NCBI RefSeq assembly: GCF_009917385.1
Contig: NZ_QWLJ01000030.1
Location: 1 to 58,711, forward strand
Source of the DNA: Roseburia sp. 1XD42-34
GTDB taxonomy: Bacteria; Bacillota; Bacilli; Bacillales; Amphibacillaceae
Direction of reading: 5' to 3'
DNA: 58,711 nt
The position numbers and the translations under genes are program-made. Below the pieces are notes generated by a model that worked only from the letters and a program-made list of their open reading frames with translations, was not told where the DNA came from and searched no databases. Positions 16,795-25,961 of this stretch are shown one piece after another (the first letter of the stretch is position 1; each line of letters begins with the position of its first letter).

Positions 16795-18975
16795 TTGAAT
16801 GAAAATAAGATCAAAAATCTATTAGGAAAGATGACCTTGGATGAAAAAATTGGACAAGTCACACAATTGGCCACCCCATTTTTTAAAGGTGCTTCTGATC
16901 AAGGGCAAATAACTGGACCAATGAAAGATATAAATATACCAGAAAATATGATGCAACTTGCAGGATCTGTTTTAGGTGCTTCTGGAGCAAAGGAGACCAA
17001 ATTGATCCAAAAGCAATATTTACAAGATAATCGGTTAGGCATTCCTTTACTTATTATGTCTGATATTATTCACGGCTATAAGACTATTTTTCCAGTTCCA
17101 TTAGCAATAGGTTCCTCTTGGGATTTGCAATTGGCGGAAAAAAGCGCAACCATTGCTGCTAAAGAAGCTGCTGTTAGTGGTGTACATGTAACTTTTGCAC
17201 CGATGGTGGATCTAGTTCGTGACCCACGTTGGGGAAGGGTGGTGGAATCAACAGGTGAAGATCCTTATTTGAATAGTGCATTTGCCAAAGCCCAGATTCG
17301 TGGTTTCCAAGGTACTGATTTAAAACATGATCATGAACGTGTTGCCTCGTGCGTCAAGCATTTTGCTGGTTATGGTGCAGCTGAAGGTGGCCGGGATTAT
17401 AACACGGTGAATATGTCAGAGCGAGATCTGCGTGAATCATATCTCCTAGCCTTTAAGGCAGCCCTGGAAGCTGGAAGCGAGTTAGTCATGACAGCCTTTA
17501 ATACAGTTGACGGCATTCCAGCGAGTGGAAATAAATGGTTGATGCGTGACTTACTACGTGAAGAATGGAAGTTCGATGGTGTTGTTATTTCTGATTGGGG
17601 TGCAGTGAAAGAGTTGATTCCGCATGGTGTTGCAGAGGACGAAGCGGAAGCAGCCGCTAAAGCTCTGTCAGCGGGTGTGGACATTGAAATGATGACAGAC
17701 TGTTATGCTAATCACCTACAATCACTCATAGAATCAAATCAAATCGATACATCCCTTTTAGATGAAGCAGTAATGCGTATTCTAGAGTTGAAAGACAAGT
17801 TGGGATTGTTCGATCATCCGTTTCGAGGTGCTGATGAAAAGCGGGAAGCTGAGATCGTTATGTGTTCAGAACACCGACAGGTTGCACGTGAACTTGCCGC
17901 TAAATCCTGTGTCCTGTTACAGAATAAGGGAGATATATTGCCGCTTCATCCAACACGAAAAGTAGGTTTAATTGGTCCGTTTGCTAACAATAACGATATT
18001 CTTGGTGCGTGGTCATGGCTTGGAGCAAAGGATGACGCTGTAACGCTATATGAAGGAATTATGAAAAAAGTACCTGCTTCAAAGTTAGTCGTAGCAAATG
18101 GTTGCGGAATTGATACTAGCTGTGAGAGCGAGCTAGCTAAAGCGATAGAGGTTGCCAAGCAATCTGATGTGATTGTTTTAGCCTTAGGAGAAAGCTCTGA
18201 TATGAGTGGAGAGGCTGGTTCAAGGGCGAATATTCAATTGCCGCACGTTCAATTACAATTAGTAGAAGCATTGGCTGAATTAGGAAAACCAACTGTTGCC
18301 GTATTGTTTAATGGACGGCCGCTTGATTTACATGGTGTCGTTGATAAGGTAGATGCAGTGCTTGAAGCCTGGTATCCAGGAACAGAAGGCGGTTCAGCGA
18401 TTGCAGATATTCTTTTCGGTGAGGTAAATCCGTCCGGGAAAATTACCATGTCGTTTCCATATAGTGTAGGGCAGATCCCAGTATACTACAACAACTATAA
18501 TACGGGACGTCCTAAAGGTGCAATTAACGCCCAGGAACGGTACGTATCGCAATATTTAGATTGTCCGAATGAAGCTTTGTTTCCTTTTGGATATGGATTA
18601 AGCTATACCAGTTTTGATTATAGTAATTTTGTACTCTCTTCAGATACGATAACACCAGATAAGCCTTTAACGATCAAGGTAAAGATAACGAATAAGGGAG
18701 ATGTAGCTGGAGAGGAAGTGGTACAACTCTATGTTCGAGATTTAGTCGGTGAAGTTGTGCGTCCACTTAAGGAATTAAAAGGATTTAAAAAGATATATTT
18801 ACAACCAGGTGAGGAAAAAGAAGTTACGTTTATGTTGACAGAAGAACACCTACGTTATTATCATGCAGATTTATCATTTCATAGCGATGAAGGGAAATTT
18901 GAAGTGTATGTTGGTCCAAATAGTGTGGATGTAATGGCATTGTCGTTCGAATTGCGTAAAACGAAAGGAGAATAA
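16795..18975 (+). CDS. GH3 beta-glucosidase (probable sophorose-series specificity)
   Basis: A 726-residue cytosolic family 3 glycoside hydrolase without signal peptide. The N-terminal barrel holds the KHFAGYGAAEGGRDYN segment and the nucleophile motif VISDWGAV (Asp267); the second domain follows (about 370-590), and a fibronectin III-like C-terminus (about 620-720). Length and layout match beta-glucosidases. The start is TTG, set by GGAGGAGGGG. It is the first gene of the plus-strand operon and ends three bases before the GH94 phosphorylase. In Listeria innocua the neighbour pair Lin1840 (GH3) and Lin1839 (GH94) acts on 1,2-beta-linked oligoglucans, so this enzyme probably hydrolyses sophorose and short oligomers to glucose. 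Confidence 0.88.
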   Translation: MNENKIKNLLGKMTLDEKIGQVTQLATPFFKGASDQGQITGPMKDINIPENMMQLAGSVLGASGAKETKLIQKQYLQDNRLGIPLLIMSDIIHGYKTIFPVPLAIGSSWDLQLAEKSATIAAKEAAVSGVHVTFAPMVDLVRDPRWGRVVESTGEDPYLNSAFAKAQIRGFQGTDLKHDHERVASCVKHFAGYGAAEGGRDYNTVNMSERDLRESYLLAFKAALEAGSELVMTAFNTVDGIPASGNKWLMRDLLREEWKFDGVVISDWGAVKELIPHGVAEDEAEAAAKALSAGVDIEMMTDCYANHLQSLIESNQIDTSLLDEAVMRILELKDKLGLFDHPFRGADEKREAEIVMCSEHRQVARELAAKSCVLLQNKGDILPLHPTRKVGLIGPFANNNDILGAWSWLGAKDDAVTLYEGIMKKVPASKLVVANGCGIDTSCESELAKAIEVAKQSDVIVLALGESSDMSGEAGSRANIQLPHVQLQLVEALAELGKPTVAVLFNGRPLDLHGVVDKVDAVLEAWYPGTEGGSAIADILFGEVNPSGKITMSFPYSVGQIPVYYNNYNTGRPKGAINAQERYVSQYLDCPNEALFPFGYGLSYTSFDYSNFVLSSDTITPDKPLTIKVKITNKGDVAGEEVVQLYVRDLVGEVVRPLKELKGFKKIYLQPGEEKEVTFMLTEEHLRYYHADLSFHSDEGKFEVYVGPNSVDVMALSFELRKTKGE

Positions 18976-18978
18976 CTA

Positions 18979-21900
18979 TTGAATCTAGGAGATAAATTTC
19001 ACTTAAAAGCACGAGACATCACATTTACATTTCTTCAAAGTGGCGATATTTATGAAATTTCCCATAAAGAAACAATGATTAATCAGTGGCTGTCAAACCC
19101 TATTGATGGAGCGCTCAATAATATATATTTACGGATATATCGCAATGGGGATATAACAGCGGTTCCTTTAATAGGTATCCGGTCGAATAGTGAGATTTTT
19201 ACTACTGAAAAATATGTGAAGTGGAAAGGTTTTTTTGAGGATGTAAACTATGAGGTCACTTTCTATTTAACGGATGCAGGAGTTTGGTTTTGGGATGTGT
19301 TGTTAACTGGAGAGGATATAGAAGTAGACTTAATTTATGCTCAAGATTTAGGTTTGGCTGATAAAGGTGCTGTTCGCTCGAACGAAGCTTACATGTCTCA
19401 ATATATGGATCATTCTATTTTTAGAGATAAGCAAAAGGGCTATGTTATTTGTACCAGACAAAATCAACCGCAAAAAAGTGGATTCCCTTATATACAGCAA
19501 GGTGCTTTGAGCAAGGTCGTAGGTTATTCTACGGATGGATTTCAATTTTTTGGCTTATCCTATAAAACAACAAATCAAGCCGAAGTGTTAACAAAACCTT
19601 GTTTAACAAATAAAAACTATCAGTATGAATTTGCATATACAGCATTACAATCAGAGAAACTTATTTTAAATGGGGAGCGGCATTTCGTATTTTATGGTTT
19701 GTTTAAAGAAAATCATTCTTCTGCAATTCAGGAGTTGGAATTTGATCATGAAATTAAAAAAGCATGGAGTTATATAAGATCCGAACCAAAAGATAATAGT
19801 CCATTAAAAAGGGTCCGTTTGTTATCTAAAATAGGAGATCCGCTGCAAACATTGGAAATGACAACACAAGAAATCGAAAAATATTTTCCTAATCGTCAGC
19901 TGGAAGAGTTTGCTCAGGGAACATTACTTTCCTTTTTTACAGATACGTATGAACATGTCGTTTTAAAGCGAAAAGAAGAACTTGTGGAGCGTCCGCATGG
20001 GCATATCATCATGAGTGGACATAATGATCAAGTGCGAGAAGATACGATGTCAACTACTTCATATATGTATGGAATATTTAACTCACAGACCGCCATTGGT
20101 AATACTTCTATGAATAAAATGATAACTAATGCACGAAATCCGTTAAATATTATGAAAACGTCGGGGCAAAGGATCTATATTCAAATAGATGGAACGTATC
20201 GTTTGTTAACGATGCCTTCTATGTTCGAAATAGGTTTTAATTATGCCAGATGGTATTATAAATTTCTAGATGATGTTATTGTTATTACTAATCTTACTAA
20301 GGTTGATGCAGCTGTAATTCAGCTGCATGTAAAATCGGAAAAAGGAAAAGCGTATAGGTTTATGGTTACAAATCAAGTAACGATGAATAATAATGAATAT
20401 GAAGTCCCTTTTCATATAAAACAGAATGGAAATATCGTTGTTTGTACTGCCGACTCTAAATCAGATAGTGCGGCTGTATATCCGGAGTTAAACTATTATA
20501 TTCACGTTACAGGTACTAAGATAACCGTTGACGATGAGCGAGAATTAGCTACAAACATTTCTCCATTATCTGCATCACTTTTAGTCATGACTATGAGTCC
20601 TACAGCTGAATGGAAACTGAACATCCAAGGTTCATTAACTAAACAAGAACAACTCATTCAACTGTCGGATATTGCTAAAGAGATAAAGCGTTATCGCATC
20701 TATTACCGTCAAGTTAATAAGGGGTTTAAACTAACTACTTCTGGTAAGTCTACGAGGGAACTAGAGAAAATAAATACGTTAGCTTGGTGGTATACGCATC
20801 AAATGCTCGTACATTTTTCATCTCCCCATGGATTAGAACAATATGGGGGAGCCGCTTGGGGTACTCGTGATGTGTGCCAAGGTCCAAGCGAATATTTTCT
20901 AGCTACGCAAAATGATCAAGCTGTTCGGGATATTATTAAAACCGTTTTTTCTCATCAATATGAAGATACAGGTAATTGGCCGCAATGGTTTATGTTTGAT
21001 AAGTATACGAGGGTTCAACAGGAAGAAAGCCATGGGGATATTATTGTTTGGCCACTTAAAGTAGTTGCTGATTATTTGGAAGCGACCGGGGATTATAGCA
21101 TCTTAGAGGAAGCAGTTCCGTATACAGATAGAGGTACATTTGCATTTACAACACGAAAAGCGACGATTATGGAGCATCTTCTAAAAGAAGTAGATTATAT
21201 CAAGAACCACTTTGTCCATGATACGTTTTTATCGTTATATGATGATGGTGATTGGGATGATACACTGCAACCTGCGAATGAACATTTAAAGAAATACATG
21301 TCCTCAAGCTGGACGGTCGCACTAACGTACCAAGTATTACAAAAAATGGCGCAAGCGTTAGCGGTGTATGATGAAAAAGAATCGTCAAAGATGAAAGAGC
21401 TTGCTTCAGGTGTAGAGTCTGATTTTAAAAAATATATCCTTTCAGAGAATATCATTCCAGGTTTTGTATATATGGAAAAACCAGGTAATATTGAGTTTAT
21501 GCTTCATCCTACGGACTCAAAAACGGGCATCCATTATCGCTTATTACCAATGCAACGTAGTATTATTAGCGAATTATTCACAAAAGAGCAGGCTGAACAA
21601 CACTATAAGTTGATTAAAGAACACCTGTATTTTCCGGATGGCGTTCGGTTAATGAATCGCCCTGCAAATTATGAAGGTGGAGTAAGTACGCATTTTAAAC
21701 GTGCAGAGCAGGCGGCGAACTTCGGTCGAGAAGTAGGGCTGCAATATGTGCATGCGCATATTCGCTTTGTGGAAGCGATGGCAAAGCTTGGTTATGATCA
21801 TGAAGTATGGAAAGGCTTGTCTGTAATTAATCCAATATTAATTCAAGAAGAAATACCTCATGCAGAAATTCGCCAGAGTAATACGTACTTTAGCAGTTCG

Positions 21901-22314
21901 GATGGTAAATTTGCTACAAGGTATGAAGCACGAGAAAAATTTGCTCAACTCCGTACTGGAGATGTTGCAGTAAAAGCGGGATGGCGAATTTATTCAAGCG
22001 GACCAGGGATTTATATGAATCAATTGATCTCAAATGCATTAGGAATACGCCGTCAGCAAGGAAATCTTGTAATTGACCCCGTTTTGCCAATGGAATTGGA
22101 TCAATTAGAGTTCACATTTCAATATGATAGGAAGCCAGTAACGTATCAGTACCATTTACAACATGGGAAAAAACAAGTGATTATTAATGGTAATAATGTG
22201 GGTATTACGTCGTTAGCAGATAATCCTTATCGAGAGGGAGCGATCATGGTCCAAGCCGAAGAACTGGAAAAATATTTACAAACTGATGAAAACAAAGTAG
22301 AGATTTATTTGTAG
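18979..22314 (+). CDS. GH94 phosphorylase, probable 1,2-beta-oligoglucan (sophorose-series) phosphorylase
   Basis: An 1111-residue cytosolic family 94 enzyme. Cellobiose phosphorylases of this family have about 800 residues, while 1,2-beta-oligoglucan phosphorylases have about 1100, which with the neighbours favours the latter. The catalytic barrel holds GGAAWGTRDVCQGPSEY (about 640), the acid motif DDGDWDDTLQP (Asp761 by analogy with the D-W-N-D motif) and GGVSTHFKRAEQAANFGREV near 900. No signal peptide. It would split beta-1,2-glucan oligomers with phosphate to glucose 1-phosphate, saving ATP. TTG start, with AAAGGAG lying in the end of the GH3 gene, so translation is coupled. Substrate is inferred from length and synteny. 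Confidence 0.85.
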   Translation: MNLGDKFHLKARDITFTFLQSGDIYEISHKETMINQWLSNPIDGALNNIYLRIYRNGDITAVPLIGIRSNSEIFTTEKYVKWKGFFEDVNYEVTFYLTDAGVWFWDVLLTGEDIEVDLIYAQDLGLADKGAVRSNEAYMSQYMDHSIFRDKQKGYVICTRQNQPQKSGFPYIQQGALSKVVGYSTDGFQFFGLSYKTTNQAEVLTKPCLTNKNYQYEFAYTALQSEKLILNGERHFVFYGLFKENHSSAIQELEFDHEIKKAWSYIRSEPKDNSPLKRVRLLSKIGDPLQTLEMTTQEIEKYFPNRQLEEFAQGTLLSFFTDTYEHVVLKRKEELVERPHGHIIMSGHNDQVREDTMSTTSYMYGIFNSQTAIGNTSMNKMITNARNPLNIMKTSGQRIYIQIDGTYRLLTMPSMFEIGFNYARWYYKFLDDVIVITNLTKVDAAVIQLHVKSEKGKAYRFMVTNQVTMNNNEYEVPFHIKQNGNIVVCTADSKSDSAAVYPELNYYIHVTGTKITVDDERELATNISPLSASLLVMTMSPTAEWKLNIQGSLTKQEQLIQLSDIAKEIKRYRIYYRQVNKGFKLTTSGKSTRELEKINTLAWWYTHQMLVHFSSPHGLEQYGGAAWGTRDVCQGPSEYFLATQNDQAVRDIIKTVFSHQYEDTGNWPQWFMFDKYTRVQQEESHGDIIVWPLKVVADYLEATGDYSILEEAVPYTDRGTFAFTTRKATIMEHLLKEVDYIKNHFVHDTFLSLYDDGDWDDTLQPANEHLKKYMSSSWTVALTYQVLQKMAQALAVYDEKESSKMKELASGVESDFKKYILSENIIPGFVYMEKPGNIEFMLHPTDSKTGIHYRLLPMQRSIISELFTKEQAEQHYKLIKEHLYFPDGVRLMNRPANYEGGVSTHFKRAEQAANFGREVGLQYVHAHIRFVEAMAKLGYDHEVWKGLSVINPILIQEEIPHAEIRQSNTYFSSSDGKFATRYEAREKFAQLRTGDVAVKAGWRIYSSGPGIYMNQLISNALGIRRQQGNLVIDPVLPMELDQLEFTFQYDRKPVTYQYHLQHGKKQVIINGNNVGITSLADNPYREGAIMVQAEELEKYLQTDENKVEIYL

Positions 22315-22346
22315 AAAAGACAAGGTTAATCGCCTTGTCTTTTTTT
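22315..22346 (+). terminator. Intrinsic terminator of the GH3/GH94 operon
   Basis: The perfect 11-bp stem AAAAGACAAGG/CCTTGTCTTTT with a 7-base loop and a T-run begins directly at the GH94 stop codon. A family B repeat starts right behind it. Confidence 0.95.
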
Positions 22347-22349
22347 AAG

Positions 22350-22564
22350 AGATAAGAGAGATAAGAAAGTATAAAAATTTTAGCATTGGGATAACGATAT
22401 AACGGAATAGTCACGTCCGGCTTAAGGCCCAGCAACTAGGCGACTTCACTTCATTGCCTTACGATAAGTCATCATGGGTTCGTCGCTAAGAAGAAGACCG
22501 ACTTAAAACGGGCTTGCCGCCCAAACGTTGGCATACCATTGTTTTAGTGGCATGATTCCTTTAT
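22350..22564 (+). repeat. Family B repeat, copy B1
   Basis: Begins GATAAGAAAGTATAAAA, then GGATAACG...ATAACGGAATAG, CACGTCCGGC, CAGCAACTAGGCGACTTC, CGATAAGTCATCATGG, CGGGCTTGCCGCCCA and TAGTGGCATGATTCCTTTAT. It lies immediately after the operon terminator and is interrupted at TTTAT by a family A piece (next entry). Confidence 0.8.
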
Positions 22565-22640
22565 CCCGTAAAAAGGCTTGTAGACTCCCGATTCAGGAGT
22601 TGGATAATTTTCTATGCCATGAATTCACGAAGGATAAACT
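22565..22640 (+). repeat. Family A repeat, partial copy A3, in B1
   Basis: Starts directly after the TTTAT of B1 with CCCGTAAAAAGGC, then TAGACTCCCGATTCAGGAGTTGG; only the left part remains, and the right half of B1 is gone. Confidence 0.65.
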
Positions 22641-22730
22641 TCTGAATGTGTTAATGATGAAAGTATGATCGTATCTCAAAGGACATTCAAAAATAGATTT
22701 AATCTTCGTCATGGAAAGGAAGAAAAGAGT

Positions 22731-22928
22731 GTGAAACTTTTAGAAGAGATTCTAAGCAAACGAAATATGAAAGACGGCTATAAAAGCGTGTACGTTATAA
22801 AGGAGCAAGTGGAGTAACCGTAAATGAACGGAAGGGTACCTAATGGAACAGAAAGATTGAAATGTCGCATACGGAACTTTTTATACGGTGGTGTGAGAAG
22901 TTCTTAATCCTTCCCTCTACTCGGTATT
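22731..22928 (+). mobile_element. Deleted group IIC intron: maturase start fused to the 3' ribozyme end
   Basis: A GTG after AAGGAAG opens VKLLEEILSKRNMKDGYKSV, the N-terminus of group II intron reverse transcriptase/maturases, followed in another frame by KGASGVTVNE. After about 40 codons the sequence jumps to the 3' end of the ribozyme: CATACGG...ATACGGTGGTGTGAGAAG and CTCTACTCGGTAT, matching domains V and VI of the Oceanobacillus iheyensis IIC intron as I remember it. The reverse transcriptase core and the 5' part are missing, so it cannot splice or move. Confidence 0.7.
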
Positions 22929-23291
22929 TAAGTGTTGCTAAGTTCGTGAGTTGAGATAAAGGCTTGGAATCAGATACGATAGTATAAATTATTGAAAATT
23001 TACACTTACTTCAAATGAAGATGGAGTAAAGTAAAGGTCATAACCGATGAGTTAGAACCATAAGGAAACGATGCCAGATGAATATCTCCTTCCTATTTAG
23101 TCGGTGAGCTATTATTGGGTTCTCTATTGGATTTGTGATAAGTGTAGCTTCTAGTGTATCTATGATTTAATACTAATGCTGAAAAAGGCAAGAAGAGGAC
23201 GTGATCTGATTTTGTCGCTAATACCGGAGAGCCAGTTGGTAGCTTGTTTTCCAAATGATATAGTATGCTGTGTTTAGTGGAGGTAAATAGT
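22929..23291. other. Intergenic region before the GreA-like gene
   Basis: No complete gene is seen. A short membrane-like open stretch (AIIGFSIGFVISVASSVSMI, about 23107-23169, plus strand) lacks a start and may be a relic. The end holds the GGAGG (23279-23283) of the next gene. Confidence 0.35.
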
Positions 23292-23756
23292 TTGAAAAAC
23301 AACATACAAGTAACTAAATCAGGATACCTAGAGCTTCAAAAGAAACTAACCTATTTAAAAGCAGTAAAGCTGCAAGAGGTAAATCAACAAGTAAAGGAAG
23401 GGCGGGCTTTCTGTGATTTTGATGAAGATCCAGAATTTAGAAAGTCCTTGGAGGAACAAAGCGTCATACAGGCGCAAATTACAGAATTAGAATCCATACT
23501 GGACCGTGTAGAAATAATGGAAGTAACCAAAAGTGATGTCGTTGAACTTGGTGCGTTTGTTACGTTTAAAGAATTACCCGATGGACTTGAAGAGACATAC
23601 CAGATTGTTAGTCCTGCCGAGGCAAATCTGCAAAAAGCGCATATCTCCGCTAGTTCACCAATTGGAAAAAAATTGATCGGTAGGAAAGAAAACGATGAAG
23701 TATTGGTAGAAATACCTGCAGGAACAGTGAAGCTGCTAATTACTAAAGTTCATTGA
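23292..23756 (+). CDS. GreA/GreB-family transcription elongation factor paralog
   Basis: A 154-residue Gre factor. The TTG at 23292 is chosen because GGAGG sits eight bases upstream. The N-terminal coiled coil (about 10-78) places Asp42 and Glu45 in CDFDEDPEF where GreA has GDxSENAEY; these are the acidic tip residues that coordinate magnesium in stalled RNA polymerase. The C-terminal FKBP-like domain follows (VELGAFVTFKELPDGLEETY, then SPIGKKLIGRKENDEV). The tip differs from canonical GreA (Asp-Pro in place of Asn-Ala), so this is likely a second Gre-type protein, not the housekeeping one. It stands alone among repeats. Confidence 0.8.
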   Translation: MKNNIQVTKSGYLELQKKLTYLKAVKLQEVNQQVKEGRAFCDFDEDPEFRKSLEEQSVIQAQITELESILDRVEIMEVTKSDVVELGAFVTFKELPDGLEETYQIVSPAEANLQKAHISASSPIGKKLIGRKENDEVLVEIPAGTVKLLITKVH

Positions 23757-23778
23757 TAATAATGAAAGGGGTGAAATC

Positions 23779-23935
23779 TTTATCCCTGTTTTTAAGATGC
23801 TGTAAGACTCCCCCTTCAGGAATTGGATAAAATAGTCTAAATGGGGGTAACAGCATCTAAATTCCCGATATATTTCATTCTCTAACAATCAGTGAGGAGG
23901 GGATGATACCCCAATAATAGAAGATGTACTTTAAC
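23779..23935 (+). repeat. Family A repeat, copy A4
   Basis: After CTTTAT: GATGCTGTAAGACTCCCCC...GGGGGTAACAGCATC outer stem, then CAATCAGTGAGGAGGGG. It lies directly 3' of the GreA-like gene and may also end its transcript. Confidence 0.75.
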
Positions 23936-24089
23936 TTCCTTCGGTTATCTTTCACTAGTACAATACCATGTACTTTCAATAATTTCAGTGGCAGTATTTT
24001 TATACGAATAATTCACCAATTTGTAAGGTATTTAGAGTTTGATTCTGTTAGAATGAATCTAAGTAGGAAAGGGAGAAGGAGGGGGTTCA

Positions 24090-25100
24090 ATGTCTGTAAT
24101 CAAAGATAAATTTGGGCGTCCATTGCAAGATTTACGGATTTCTGTCACGGATCGCTGCAATTTTCGCTGCAGATATTGTATGCCAAGGGAAATGTTTGGC
24201 AGAGATTTCACCTTTATGCCGAGAAAGCAGCTGCTTTCGTTCGAAGAGATAGAGCGGATCGCCAAAATCTTTGTTCAATTGGGAGTAAGGAAGATTCGAT
24301 TAACTGGTGGAGAGCCTTTATTGCGTAAAGATTTGTCTGTATTAATTGAAAAATTAGCCTCTATTCCTGAATTAGAAGATGTAGCCCTTACGACGAATGC
24401 CTCTCTGTTAGAGCGCATGGCTTGGGAACTAAAATCTGCAGGTTTGAACAGGGTAAATGTAAGTCTAGATGCTATAGATGATGCCGTTTTTGCGGAAATT
24501 AATGATTCCAGTTACAAAACGAACACGGTTCTAAGAGGAATCGATAAGGCACAGGAAGTTGGGTTAGGAGTGAAAGTGAATATGGTAGTCAAAAAGGGGA
24601 TGAACGATAACCAAGTCATTCCGATGGCGACCTATTTTAAAAAACGTGGTATTTCACTAAGGTTTATTGAATTTATGGATGTGGGTACGACAAATGCTTG
24701 GGACTTTAGCCAAGTGATTACGAAAAAAGAACTTTACGATGAATTAACAAAGCATTTTTCGTTAGAAGCTGTGAATCCAGCTTATGTTGGAGAAGTAGCA
24801 AAACGATATCGGTATACGGGGTCGACTACTGAAGTCGGGTTTATCACTTCTGTTTCTGAATCTTTTTGTTCTAGCTGTACTAGAGCAAGAATCGCAGCAG
24901 ATGGAAAACTGTATATGTGCCTATTCGCATCAGATGGATTAGATTTAAGGAGTATATTACGTTCTGAATCGGACGATGAAGCAATACGTTCAGCGGTGGT
25001 GTCTGCGTGGCAGAAAAGAGACGATCGGTACTCTGATGAGCGGACAGAGGAAACAGCAAAAAATAGGAAAAAAATCGAAATGTCTTATATAGGTGGTTGA
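24090..25100 (+). CDS. moaA: GTP 3',8-cyclase
   Basis: A cytosolic radical SAM enzyme that with MoaC converts GTP to cyclic pyranopterin monophosphate, the first step of molybdenum cofactor synthesis. The N-terminal cluster motif is CNFRCRYC (Cys23, 27, 30); the [10 protein letters not shown] motif follows at about 74. The second 4Fe-4S site is in [20 protein letters not shown]. The protein ends in the conserved GG tail and has the usual length (336). The start follows GGAGGGGG. It opens the cofactor cluster but is separated from moaD by a family B repeat. Confidence 0.95.
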   Translation: MSVIKDKFGRPLQDLRISVTDRCNFRCRYCMPREMFGRDFTFMPRKQLLSFEEIERIAKIFVQLGVRKIRLTGGEPLLRKDLSVLIEKLASIPELEDVALTTNASLLERMAWELKSAGLNRVNVSLDAIDDAVFAEINDSSYKTNTVLRGIDKAQEVGLGVKVNMVVKKGMNDNQVIPMATYFKKRGISLRFIEFMDVGTTNAWDFSQVITKKELYDELTKHFSLEAVNPAYVGEVAKRYRYTGSTTEVGFITSVSESFCSSCTRARIAADGKLYMCLFASDGLDLRSILRSESDDEAIRSAVVSAWQKRDDRYSDERTEETAKNRKKIEMSYIGG

Positions 25101-25154
25101 GCTTACAGAAATACAAGCAGTATAGATGGAAAAATGGACGAAAGCATTTCTTCT

Positions 25155-25449
25155 TAAGATAAGAAAGTATAAGATTTTTTTGGTTTATAGTATAAGAAAA
25201 ACAAAAGGCTTTCGCCATAAGACTTGGCGATAAGCTAAGTCTTTCTAAAAAGGTAAGTATAAAATGAGGAGCTTGGGGATACCAAAATAACCGAATAGCC
25301 ACGTCCGGCGCGTAAGCCCAGCAAACTAGGCGACTTCATGAATCGCCCTCCGATACATCATTGTTCGTGCCTCACCATGATTCCTAAAACTTTAGTTGAT
25401 TCGTTCCAGTCGCTACGTTGCTAAACGGACGCCCGCGCCTCTGTTCTTT
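25155..25449 (+). repeat. Family B repeat, copy B2, with an 85-bp segment C inside
   Basis: B landmarks: GTATAAAATGAGGAGCTTGGGG, CGAATAGCCACGTCCGGC, CTAGGCGACTTC and CTACGTTGCTAAACGG. The insertion site for family A is intact but mutated (GATTCCTAAAACTTTAGTTG). A segment C (about 25164-25250: TTTTTTTGGTTTATAGTATAAG, then GACTTGGCGATAAGCTAAGTC hairpin) is found again at 30263-30345. Confidence 0.75.
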
Positions 25450-25573
25450 GCTCAATTGAAACTCTAATAGGATATTTGGATCTTAATAGTTGAACGAACA
25501 TGGAAGCTGTTCGACCATAGATCTAAAATAAATAAGGACTTTAAAATAGTGAAGATAAAGGAGGATAATCTAA

Positions 25574-25807
25574 TTGATTGATGTTTTATTATTCGCACAG
25601 CTTCAGGAAGATTTGGGGACGGATCGATTACAAGTAAATGGAGATGGAATGACTGTTGAGGAATTAAAAAAACAACTCCAGGAAAGCCATCACTTACCTC
25701 AGCTTCAGCAAATGATGACAGCAATTAATGAGGAATATGTAAATGATCAGGAAATGATAAAAGCTGGTGATACAGTTGCTTTTATTCCGCCAGTAAGCGG
25801 AGGGTAG
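25574..25807 (+). CDS. moaD: Molybdopterin synthase small subunit
   Basis: A 77-residue ubiquitin-fold protein ending in the functional diglycine (FIPPVSGG). As a C-terminal thiocarboxylate it donates sulfur to precursor Z in molybdopterin synthase. TTG start, set by AAAGGAGGAT 6-10 bases upstream. Its partner moaE is not in this window, so the large subunit must be encoded elsewhere or is lost. Confidence 0.9.
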   Translation: MIDVLLFAQLQEDLGTDRLQVNGDGMTVEELKKQLQESHHLPQLQQMMTAINEEYVNDQEMIKAGDTVAFIPPVSGG

Positions 25808-25961
25808 AGAATCAAAGGGCAGTTATGAAGACTGTATTTTGGTGTTCAGTTCTCGTATGAGCGGGAATCCATTTGAGCCTAACGATCTTTTTGATAATGC
25901 GTGTGGAATTTAGAGAACGGTTTTGCTAGCAAACGATATTTAATCGGAGAGGGGCGCTTTT

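Noticed and set aside
18979..22314. GH94 gene as cellobiose phosphorylase
   Set aside because: About 300 residues too long for that branch, and the neighbouring set of genes matches the Listeria 1,2-beta-oligoglucan locus.
24880..25302. 140-codon minus-strand open frame over the moaA end and B2
   Set aside because: It overlaps moaA and the repeats; its MAKAFCFSYTINQKN peptide recurs at 30218-30436 only because segment C is repeated DNA.
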